Origin: Pontiella desulfatans
GTDB taxonomy: Bacteria > Verrucomicrobiota > Kiritimatiellia > Kiritimatiellales > Pontiellaceae
Assembly (NCBI GenBank): GCA_029287275.1
Contig: JARFRL010000297.1
Location: forward strand, 1 to 14,292
Direction: 5' to 3'
DNA length: 14,292 nucleotides
Under the pieces are notes generated by a model, which did not search any database, was not told the DNA's origin, and saw nothing but the letters and a program-made list of their open reading frames with translations. The position numbers were made by a program, and so were the translations under genes. Below, piece after piece: positions 7,851 to 14,292 of this stretch. Position 1 is the first letter of the stretch, and every line of letters starts with the position of its first letter.

Positions 7851-8735
7851 TTAAACTTCTTCAGATTGTTTCAGTTCCTGCTCGGCGCGCAGCCCCTCGA
7901 TGCGGATTTTCAGCTTTTGCGCCTGATCGTCTTCATTGGTGTTCTTGTACAACAGCGAAATCTGGCGGATCACTTCCTCGGCGGAGTCATACATCATCGG
8001 ATTCTGAGCGCCGAGTTCGGTGTAGATTTCCGCGCAAAGCAGTTCGGCCGGTTGCATCCAGTCCGGATCCTGACTATTGAACGCGATGATCTTCGCGACC
8101 AGCTCCATGGCGTCGGCGTATTGTTTTTTCAGCGCCAGCAACTTCGCCGTGATGTACAGCTTTTCGGGAGAGGCGTCGTCCTCCAAGCCTTCGCTCCAAC
8201 CGTATTCGGCCATCAGCTTCTCGGCTTCGTCGACGCGCCCGGCCCCGATCAAGGACAAGGCTTTGAAGACGCGGCTTTTGTCCTGCAACGCGGGATCGCG
8301 GTCGTCCATGATGATCTGATCGGCGTAGGCCATGGATTTATCATAGTCGCCGGTCTTGTAGCGCAGCTCCATCAGCAACGCTTTGTAGACCGTCAGGTTC
8401 GACGGAATGTCTCCGAATTCGGCGAAGGGCGCCAACACGCGATCGAGCGAGCTGATGATGCGCTCGTATTCGCGATTGCGGTTCATTTCGTTGAGCTTGT
8501 CCGAATCGATCTTCACTTCGAAAACCAATTCCTTGACCGTTTTCGCGCCGATGCGGATGGCGCGGGCCGAGGTCCCGGTCTGAAACTCGATCCACTCGCC
8601 GTCGCGGGCGATGATCGTTCCTTCCCAGGATTTGTCACCGGGCATGACCAGTTTAGCGGGCAGCTGGGCCGCTTCGAGCGCGGCGCTCAGCGCGAAGACG
8701 CCCGCGAGCGTTAGCGTGATAAAATTTCCATTCAT
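7851..8735 (-). CDS. Exported helical-repeat (TPR-like) protein
   Basis: This 294-residue protein starts with a signal peptide (cleavage near residues 22-24, LEAAQ). Residues about 25-75 look like a small beta-rich domain (WEGTIIARDGEWIEFQ then a hydrophobic strand KTVKELVFEV). The remainder is helical with TPR-like pairs, for example YKTGDYDKSMAYADQII and GRVDEAEKLMAEYGW. It ends in a charged helix rich in Glu and Gln. Its ATG overlaps the stop of the upstream TPR gene (TAATG), and exbB follows 24 bases later, so it belongs to the same transcription unit. It should be periplasmic and is probably a partner of the large TPR protein or of the channel. I do not recognise a named family. Confidence 0.85.
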   Translation of the reverse strand: MNGNFITLTLAGVFALSAALEAAQLPAKLVMPGDKSWEGTIIARDGEWIEFQTGTSARAIRIGAKTVKELVFEVKIDSDKLNEMNRNREYERIISSLDRVLAPFAEFGDIPSNLTVYKALLMELRYKTGDYDKSMAYADQIIMDDRDPALQDKSRVFKALSLIGAGRVDEAEKLMAEYGWSEGLEDDASPEKLYITAKLLALKKQYADAMELVAKIIAFNSQDPDWMQPAELLCAEIYTELGAQNPMMYDSAEEVIRQISLLYKNTNEDDQAQKLKIRIEGLRAEQELKQSEEV

Positions 8736-11557
8736 TATTCAACCCCAAGTTTTTTGAGTTGTTGGCGAACCTGTTCGGCCAGCGGATTCGTGTTGGTGTA
8801 AACGTCCTCCAACATGGCTTTCAGCGTGTTGACGGCTTTTTCCTCTTCGCCCATCTTGAAGGCCACGTCCGCGGCGGCGAGATAGCCTTTCGCGGCCCAG
8901 TCGCCATCGGAGTAGCTCTTGTAGAGGAGATAAACACGTTGGAAGAAGGAGTGCGCGGCCTCGAGATCGCCTTTGGCCAGGCGGCATTTGCCCATGCCGT
9001 ACATCGCTTCCGCGAAGAGTGGGCCGCGCCATTCCGCGACGCCCATGACCATGTTGTAGGAAGCCTCGGCTTCCGCGTATTTCTCCATCTTGAATTCGGT
9101 TTCGGCCTTGAGGATCTGCGCCCAGCCCATGTCCGGGTCCGCGCCGAACATGCCTTGCGCGTCGTCGATGACTTGCAGCACGCCCCAGTCATCGCCTTCC
9201 GCTTTGCTCTTTTCGGCTTTGGCGCGATACGCGTGCCACAGCAGCTCGGACTCCTCGTACGTGGTCATGAAGTAGTCGGAAAGCCGCTCCATCTCGTCGA
9301 TGTTTCCGGTTTTGGCCGCGGCGTCGCACATGAGCGCGAGAGACGCCGGCGAGGTGATCGTCAGATCCACGTTCTGCTCGAGCAGCTCGGCGCCGAGCGC
9401 CGCCGCGATGTCGTCGCCTTGCAACATCGCCTGAGCGACCCGCAAGCGAAGCAGCAGGACGGTGGCGCGCGCGTCGATGTTGGTCTGTTTCAGCTTGAGC
9501 TTGACCGCGAGTCCTTCGCGGTCCTCATCGGAGAGATGCCCGCTGGCGACCTTGATGAGTTCGAGCATGATTTTATCGACGCCTTGTTGCGTCGCATCAT
9601 TGCCAAAGCGCTCGATCGAGTCGAGATAGGCCGCGACCGCTTCGTCGACCTGGCCAAGCTCGATCTGCGCCTGGCCGACCCAGAAGACGGCCTCCGCGAC
9701 ATCGGCTTGTTCTTCCCATCGGTCCATGTAGTAGTTCATCAGATCGATGATTTCCTGCCACTTGTACTCCAGCTTGTAGACTTTGGCCGCCTGAAACGCC
9801 GCGTAGGACGCCTGCATCTGCGTGGTGGCTTTGTCGATGCCTTTTCGATAGTCGGCCAAGGCGCGATCCAACGTGTAGGGATCATCGTTGGTGGCTTCCT
9901 TGGACGCCTCGATGTCGCCGCGCATGGAGTAGGCCTCGGACACGAGCCCGTTTTCGGGGAACGTTTCAATGAATTTGGAGAAGGCGGCCTCGGCCTCGGC
10001 GATGTTTTCAAGACCGAATTCGCAGACGGCTTCGCGGAAGAGCGACGCGGCCACGTGCTCGCCATACTCGTTGTTTTGCTGGTAGCCTTTAAAGTCGTTG
10101 AGCGCGTTCTTGTAGTCCCCGACCATCAAATAGGTCATGCCGCGATAGTATTCGGAATCAGGAGCGGGATCGCTCTTCGCGTAGTCGTCGAGAATGACGC
10201 CGAACTGCTCTCCGGCGGATTTGTATTCGCGGCTCTGGAAATAACCGAACGAAAGCATGAAATGCAGGTCCGCCTGCAAGCTCCGATCGTCTTCAGTTTG
10301 CGGGGCGGGCACCGCCTCCACGTGCGTGCGAAGCTCGACGACGCGGGCGAAGTTTTGTTTGATCAGATTGTCGCGCATCATCATCGAAAGCAGGGTGCGG
10401 GCGTAAATGCCATCCGGCTTCTCGGTCAGATAGAGCAGAATACGCTCTTCGGCGCGGGCGATTTCACCGACGTCGTAGAGGATCAGAACGGATTGCAACA
10501 TGGCGGCTTCACCGAGTTCGCCGTCGCGGTCCTGTTGATAAAGCTTGTCGAAGAGCACGTAGCCTTCCCAGTAGCGCTTGACCGTCGCGTAAATCTGGCC
10601 AATGCGAAACGTGACCTCATCCTCGTAGGGAGGAAGCTCGCGCAGGGTCGTCATCGACTCCTGTATGTTCGTGATTTGTCCTCGGCGTTCCTCGATTTCC
10701 GCGTCTGCAATGCCGCGCTTCACGTCGGCCTGCAATTTTTTTTCCAACCGGGTCACCCGCTTGTTGGCGAAATCAAGCAACTCCTCGCGGGGAAGCACCC
10801 ACCGGTAAAGCAACAGCGCGTTGAGAAAATCATCCTGTTCGTACAGCGCCTTGCCGGCTTTCATCAGCGTGAGGTTCAGATTGATGTCGTATTTGGAATC
10901 GGTGCGATAGATGGCCGGAAGCTTTCCGAACAGAACGCTCCAGTTCTCGGCCTCCACCAGAGCGCGCACGATCATGATCTGGCACAGTCCCCGCACTTGT
11001 TCTTCCTTCGCGAACTCCGCGGCGTAGCTCAGCGGATCGACCGCTTCCGTCCACTTTTCGAGACGGTAGCGAGCTTGGCCCAGGAGGAGGTTCGCGTTGT
11101 AGCGATCGTCCTTTTCAAGGTCGGGCAACGCCAGCAAACGGTCGGCCAGCGATTCGATTTTATCCCAGTCCTCGGTATCGAAAAATCCCTGCGCCATCAT
11201 GCGCAGCGCCAGGCGTTCTTTTTTTCGCGGTTCGTTTTCGAGATAGTCTTCGAGAACCCCCATGCCGGACGCAAAGTCGCCCACCTGATAATAGGCGCGG
11301 GCGAGCTGGAACCGGCAGGTTTGAGCGGTGTCCTTTCCTGTGGGATCGGTTAGCCCCCCCGTGCGGCTGATCACTTCCTCTAGCGCGGGAATCGCGCCCC
11401 TGTAATCGCCGCGTTGCAACATGCGGTCCGCGCTGCCCACCACCCCGGTGATGCCCATGGACTTGTAATCCTGAGCGAGCGCGGCTCCGGAACAAAACAG
11501 CGCGGCCAACATCGACGCCTTGAGCGCGCTGCCACCTATACGGTTGAAAAACTTCAT
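8735..11557 (-). CDS. Large exported tetratricopeptide-repeat protein
   Basis: This 940-residue protein opens the six-gene unit. A signal peptide ends at GAALA with likely cleavage between Ala28 and Gln29. The rest is almost entirely helix-turn-helix repeats of about 34 residues with the TPR pattern: LARAYYQVGDFASGMGVLEDYL near the start, GYFQSREYKSAGEQFGVIL and GMTYLMVGDYKNALNDF in the middle, and GMGKCRLAKGDLEAAHSFFQRVY near the end. A charged, probably coiled segment lies around 10,660-10,760 (RVTRLEKKLQADVKRG and onward). No enzymatic domain is seen. It should be a periplasmic or outer-membrane-associated scaffold. TPR proteins of this kind, in the BamD/YbgF style, often bridge inner-membrane motors and envelope targets. 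A GAGG ribosome site lies nine bases before ATG. Confidence 0.9.
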   Translation of the reverse strand: MKFFNRIGGSALKASMLAALFCSGAALAQDYKSMGITGVVGSADRMLQRGDYRGAIPALEEVISRTGGLTDPTGKDTAQTCRFQLARAYYQVGDFASGMGVLEDYLENEPRKKERLALRMMAQGFFDTEDWDKIESLADRLLALPDLEKDDRYNANLLLGQARYRLEKWTEAVDPLSYAAEFAKEEQVRGLCQIMIVRALVEAENWSVLFGKLPAIYRTDSKYDINLNLTLMKAGKALYEQDDFLNALLLYRWVLPREELLDFANKRVTRLEKKLQADVKRGIADAEIEERRGQITNIQESMTTLRELPPYEDEVTFRIGQIYATVKRYWEGYVLFDKLYQQDRDGELGEAAMLQSVLILYDVGEIARAEERILLYLTEKPDGIYARTLLSMMMRDNLIKQNFARVVELRTHVEAVPAPQTEDDRSLQADLHFMLSFGYFQSREYKSAGEQFGVILDDYAKSDPAPDSEYYRGMTYLMVGDYKNALNDFKGYQQNNEYGEHVAASLFREAVCEFGLENIAEAEAAFSKFIETFPENGLVSEAYSMRGDIEASKEATNDDPYTLDRALADYRKGIDKATTQMQASYAAFQAAKVYKLEYKWQEIIDLMNYYMDRWEEQADVAEAVFWVGQAQIELGQVDEAVAAYLDSIERFGNDATQQGVDKIMLELIKVASGHLSDEDREGLAVKLKLKQTNIDARATVLLLRLRVAQAMLQGDDIAAALGAELLEQNVDLTITSPASLALMCDAAAKTGNIDEMERLSDYFMTTYEESELLWHAYRAKAEKSKAEGDDWGVLQVIDDAQGMFGADPDMGWAQILKAETEFKMEKYAEAEASYNMVMGVAEWRGPLFAEAMYGMGKCRLAKGDLEAAHSFFQRVYLLYKSYSDGDWAAKGYLAAADVAFKMGEEEKAVNTLKAMLEDVYTNTNPLAEQVRQQLKKLGVE

Positions 11558-11873
11558 ATATTCATCCCTCGTAGAGTCTGTCGAAATCTATGACTGGCCC
11601 TGGAGGGCCACCCTTTCATCGCCTACCGCGCGCCTCGAGATAGCCGCGGCGCCTATTTATCGCGATTCGTACCAACCTATATTTCTTAAGGAACAATTCA
11701 AGCCAATTAACCGTTAAAAATAGCCGCGCTAATCCCCTAAAAACGGGACCGAAATGGTCGATAAACGATCCGCCCCCGCGACCGCGGAACCTACAATTAT
11801 GTCGCCTGAAAGGCTGCCAAGGAAATGAACCTGCATATCTCTTTACTGTCCAAGACGATGGAGGGAGGATCAA
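11558..11873. promoter_or_regulatory. Divergent intergenic region, 316 nt
   Basis: No gene is supported here. For the leftward operon a weak promoter can be drawn on the minus strand: TTGGCT (11706-11701), a 19-base spacer, and TATAGG (11681-11676). Its spacing is longer than ideal. For the rightward small gene a -10-like TACAAT at 11792-11797 has no matching -35 box. A strong hairpin lies at 11595-11610. The middle (11680-11760) is clearly richer in A and T than the genes on both sides, as expected of promoter DNA. Confidence 0.4.
11595..11610 (-). promoter_or_regulatory. Leader hairpin ahead of the TPR/ExbBD operon
   Basis: TGGCCCT-GG-AGGGCCA is a perfect dyad 38 bases upstream of the first TPR start codon. 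In the RNA it would form a six-pair stem with a four-base loop. No T run follows on either strand, so it is not a typical terminator. It could be an operator, an RNA-stability element or part of an attenuator. Confidence 0.3.
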
Positions 11874-12095
11874 ATGAACGCGGCTCACACAATTAAGCAC
11901 TGGAAGTGCGTGGCTCGAGATGAAGGAGCCAAAGCGGCGCGGTTTTCGCGGCGTCTCACGCATGAAAAGGCGTTCTGGGGCATCGTGATGATTATCGGAA
12001 CGTTGGCGCTTTTATTCGCCCTGATCGTGCTGTTCGCGGACAAGTTGCCCGCGATTGACTATCAACAACCGCTGATGTACGGAACGTTTCACTAG
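11874..12095 (+). CDS. Small single-pass membrane protein, unknown function
   Basis: This 73-residue frame has a near-ideal ribosome site, GGAGG at 11864-11868, five bases before ATG. The first 33 residues are strongly basic (KHWKCVARDEGAKAARFSRR). A hydrophobic helix follows (about 34-54, FWGIVMIIGTLALLFALIVLF), then a short tail ending in Tyr, Gly, Phe and His. The charge distribution predicts the N-terminus inside and the tail in the periplasm. Its stop TAG shares the palindrome CTAG (12092-12095) with the stop of the convergent antiporter gene. It is not part of either neighbouring minus-strand operon. I recognise no family. The ribosome site and the clean membrane topology support a real gene; the antisense frame over the same bases does not look like a protein. 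Confidence 0.7.
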   Translation: MNAAHTIKHWKCVARDEGAKAARFSRRLTHEKAFWGIVMIIGTLALLFALIVLFADKLPAIDYQQPLMYGTFH

Positions 12096-13339
12096 CGGCT
12101 CGCGTTAAACGCTTCCAACGCCGTCGGCTCGGTGTTCGACTCGACGTTGAGCACTCGTTCTCCCACGAGTTTGATCGCGAAAGCGCCGAGCGGAGCGGTG
12201 AAAATGATGCTCATCACGGCGACGGCCAAAATGATGTTTCCGGGGGATGGTTCCATGCCGGACGCCCGCATCGCCATCAGCGGCACCGCGCCCATCGCGG
12301 CTTGCACCGTGGCTTTCGGCCAATAGGCCACCACCGCGAACCCGCGCTCCCGCTTGGTCAGCGGACTTCCGATCAGCGACAACAAAACGCCGGCGCTCCG
12401 CGCCAGCAGGCCGCACGCGATCAGCCCCAACCCGGCGAGCCCGGTACGCCAAGCCAACGAAACATCCACTTGCGCCCCCACCAACGTGAACAGCATGATG
12501 GACGCGAAAACCCACAGCTTCCCGAGTTTCGAGGAAATCTCGTGCGCCATCTTCTCGCGCTTCTCGAGCATGATGAACCCCGCCGCCATGACGGCCAGCA
12601 ACGCGGCGAACGGAACGCCGATTCCTTCAAGCGCGGATTGGGCGCGGACCAGCAGAATGGAGACGCCGATCAAGATCAGCGTCCGCTTCGTCGCCCGCGG
12701 ATTAAACCGCTCGAACAGGCGGAGCAGAATCCAACCGACGAGCAAACCGACCGCGATGCCCGCCACGATTGAAATCGGAATGCCCGCGAACTTCAGAAAC
12801 GCGCTTTCCGAGGAGCCGGTATAAATCCCGAGAAACACGGAGAAAATCACGATCGCGATCACGTCGTCCAACGAGGCCGCCGCGAGGATCATCGTGGGAA
12901 TCCCCTTCTTCGCGCCCATTTTTCGCTCGATGAATCCAATCATCATGGGAACCACCACCGCGGGCGAAACCGCCGCGACGATGAAGCCCAGCATCGCCGA
13001 TTCCAGATGAGTTAAAGGAAGAAAACTCGGCCCGAGCAAGGCGATCGTTCCGCCCTCGAGCAACCCGGGAACGAACGACATCAGCAACGCCTGTTTGCCC
13101 ACGCGGTTCAGCACGTCGCGGCTGAGCTCGAGCCCCGCGCGCAATAGAATGATGATCAGCGCGATCACCCGCAGATCCCGCGAAGCGGCCAGAAAGCCCG
13201 GCTCCATCAAATTCAGAACATAGGGCCCGAACAAAACGCCCACAAACAGCATGCCCAGCAATCCCGGCATCCGAAGCTTGCGGAAGAGCCAATCCGCCAG
13301 CAGCCCCAGCAGGATCATCTCGGCGATGCTGACGGCCAT
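12092..13339 (-). CDS. Cation:proton antiporter (CPA superfamily, probably Na+/H+)
   Basis: This 415-residue integral membrane protein has about twelve hydrophobic segments. It carries SPAVVVP (125-131), a paired-aspartate motif SLDDVIAIVIF with Asp158 and Asp159, and YWPKATVQAAMGAVPL (339-354) with Lys342. The DD pair and the later lysine resemble the ion-binding site of electrogenic antiporters such as NapA rather than the ND pair of electroneutral NhaP types. The frame is open a further 70 codons upstream, but that part lies inside hldD and is Arg/Gly-rich without membrane character. ATG 13339-13337 is therefore chosen; it overlaps the hldD stop (TGATG). It probably exchanges Na+ or K+ for protons across the inner membrane. 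The ion is inferred, and KefB-like or other CPA2 roles remain open. No terminator is seen; the end meets the small plus-strand gene. Confidence 0.9.
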   Translation of the reverse strand: MAVSIAEMILLGLLADWLFRKLRMPGLLGMLFVGVLFGPYVLNLMEPGFLAASRDLRVIALIIILLRAGLELSRDVLNRVGKQALLMSFVPGLLEGGTIALLGPSFLPLTHLESAMLGFIVAAVSPAVVVPMMIGFIERKMGAKKGIPTMILAAASLDDVIAIVIFSVFLGIYTGSSESAFLKFAGIPISIVAGIAVGLLVGWILLRLFERFNPRATKRTLILIGVSILLVRAQSALEGIGVPFAALLAVMAAGFIMLEKREKMAHEISSKLGKLWVFASIMLFTLVGAQVDVSLAWRTGLAGLGLIACGLLARSAGVLLSLIGSPLTKRERGFAVVAYWPKATVQAAMGAVPLMAMRASGMEPSPGNIILAVAVMSIIFTAPLGAFAIKLVGERVLNVESNTEPTALEAFNASR

Positions 13340-14292
13340 CACTCGGCCATCAGATACTTCTGAACATAGTCCGCGACCCCGTCCTCCAGCGCGGTGAAGT
13401 CGGCGTCGTAGCCCGCGGCCCGCAATTTGGTCAAATCGGCCTGCGTGTGATATTGATACTTGCCCTGAAGGTGATCCGGCATGTCGATGAACGTGATGTT
13501 CGGCTCGCGGCCCATCGCGCTGAACACGGCCGAAACCAGATCCACCCACGTGCGCGGCGTGCCGGTTCCGCAGTTGAAAACGCCGCCGACCTGCTTGTTC
13601 TCGCCGAACCAGAGGGTCTCGTTGACCGCGTCTTTCACGTAAACGAAATCACGCACCTGCTCGCCGTCGTTGTAATCCGGGCGGTGGGACTTGAACAGCT
13701 TCACCTCGCCCGTTTCCAGGATCTGGTGGTAGGATTTGTGAACCACCGAACGCATGTCGTCCTTATGCGCCTCGCCGGGCCCGTAGACGTTGAAATACTT
13801 CATGCCCGCGATCCTTCCCGCGACGCCCGCCTTCAGCGCCCACAGGTCGAACATGTGCTTGGAATATCCGTACATGTTCAGCGGCTTGAACTTCGGCGTC
13901 TCCGCGTCCGCGTCGGAATAGCCCAGATTTCCGTCGCCATACGTCGCGGCGCTCGAGGCGTAGACGAACCGGACGTCGTTGGCCAGGCACTCCTCGCAAA
14001 GCGCGCGGGTGAATCCGTAGTTGTTGTCCGCGAGATAGTCCGCGTCCTTCTCGGTCGTCGCGCTGCACGCGCCGAGATGATAAACCGTCTCCACCTCGTC
14101 GAGCAGTCCATCCGCGAGCACGGTGAACAGATCGCCTTTGTCGAGATAATCCTCGTAACGCAGCCCCACGAGATTCTTCCACTTCTCGCCCATGCCCAGC
14201 GAATCGACGATCAGAATATCGTCCTCTCCGCGCGCGTTTAGTTCCTTGACGATGTTGCTGCCGATGAAGCCGGCCCCGCCCGTGACAATCTG
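13339..14292 (-). CDS. hldD: ADP-L-glycero-D-manno-heptose 6-epimerase, first few residues beyond right edge
   Basis: The frame enters from the right edge with 317 codons visible and lacks only the start and perhaps two residues. The NADP-binding Rossmann motif TGGAGFIGSN opens it. Counting from the first visible codon, YASSAATYG holds the catalytic serine region (113-114). MYGYSK holds the catalytic Tyr141 and Lys145. NVYGPGEAHK supplies Lys177, close to Lys178 of E. coli HldD. RDFVYVKDAV, FNCGTGTPRTW and the C-terminal KYQYHTQADLTKLRAAGYD block also match HldD closely, which separates it from UDP-galactose and UDP-glucuronate epimerases. It makes the L,D-heptose form for the LPS inner core, which implies an outer membrane with heptose-containing LPS. 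It is translationally coupled to the downstream antiporter gene. Confidence 0.95.
   Translation of the reverse strand, partial: QIVTGGAGFIGSNIVKELNARGEDDILIVDSLGMGEKWKNLVGLRYEDYLDKGDLFTVLADGLLDEVETVYHLGACSATTEKDADYLADNNYGFTRALCEECLANDVRFVYASSAATYGDGNLGYSDADAETPKFKPLNMYGYSKHMFDLWALKAGVAGRIAGMKYFNVYGPGEAHKDDMRSVVHKSYHQILETGEVKLFKSHRPDYNDGEQVRDFVYVKDAVNETLWFGENKQVGGVFNCGTGTPRTWVDLVSAVFSAMGREPNITFIDMPDHLQGKYQYHTQADLTKLRAAGYDADFTALEDGVADYVQKYLMAE

Noticed and set aside
7479..8714. A 411-codon plus-strand frame across exbB and the 294-residue TPR-like gene
   Set aside because: It spans two real minus-strand genes and the gap between them, has no ribosome site, and its composition is that of a complement of coding DNA.
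8759..11353. A very long plus-strand open frame (864 codons) antisense to the large TPR gene
   Set aside because: Its product is rich in Val, Gly, Arg and His with no domain pattern. The opposite frame has a signal peptide and clear TPR repeats. The opening is explained by the rarity of TTA, CTA and TCA codons in the real gene.
11557..11566. A three-codon upstream frame (ATG AAT ATA TGA) overlapping the start of the large TPR gene
   Set aside because: The GAGG ribosome site lies directly against this ATG, too close for initiation, and is well spaced for the main ATG.
11520..11717. A 65-codon plus-strand frame starting inside the TPR signal-peptide region
   Set aside because: It has no ribosome site, begins within a real gene on the other strand, and covers the likely promoter region.
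11616..11963. A 115-codon minus-strand frame over the divergent gap and the small membrane gene
   Set aside because: It is Arg-rich with no ribosome site and overlaps the well-supported 73-residue gene on the other strand.
13340..13549. A 70-codon N-terminal extension of the antiporter frame
   Set aside because: It lies within hldD in another frame, is Arg/Gly/His-rich and lacks membrane segments. ATG 13339 fits the family start.
1..14292. CRISPR arrays, insertion sequences, tRNA or rRNA genes, attachment sites
   Set aside because: No regularly spaced direct repeats, transposase motifs, terminal inverted repeats or recognisable stable-RNA sequences were seen on reading the window.

Overview
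The window is a G+C-rich stretch of a Gram-negative (diderm) bacterial chromosome. It holds an LPS heptose epimerase gene (hldD), an ExbB/ExbD proton-channel operon and several exported proteins, and the genes are tightly packed and largely translationally coupled. The combination of secreted TPR proteins, one ExbB, two ExbDs and a TonB-like protein suggests a PVC-group (Verrucomicrobiota, Kiritimatiellota, Lentisphaerota) or delta-proteobacteria-like lineage. That placement is inference; no rRNA or other taxonomic marker is present.

Layout. (1) 1-1404, minus: a thermolysin-type (M4) metalloprotease cut by the left edge. (2) 1405-1587: a divergent intergenic region with a CRP-like palindrome. 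(3) 1588-4479, plus: a complete M16C/PreP-type zinc metallopeptidase with a TTG start. (4) 4480-4712: a convergent gap with two hairpin terminators. (5) 4713-11557, minus: the centre of the window, six genes read as two exported TPR proteins, ExbB, ExbD, ExbD, then a TonB-like single-pass protein. The last one carries a von Willebrand A-like domain that has lost its metal site. A terminator-like hairpin sits between the second ExbD and this last gene. (6) 11558-11873: a divergent intergenic region. (7) 11874-12095, plus: a 73-residue single-pass membrane protein with a strong ribosome binding site. (8) 12092-14292, minus: hldD (5' end cut by the right edge), coupled by TGATG to a cation:proton antiporter.

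How the parts may work together. The ExbB/ExbD pair should form an inner-membrane channel that turns proton flow into motion. The TonB-like protein would carry that motion into the periplasm, where the two exported TPR proteins could act as partners. The expected TonB C-terminal domain is absent and replaced by the degenerate VWA domain, so the machine probably does not drive ordinary TonB-dependent receptors. This is the best candidate here for an undescribed system. The two proteases are not obviously linked to it.
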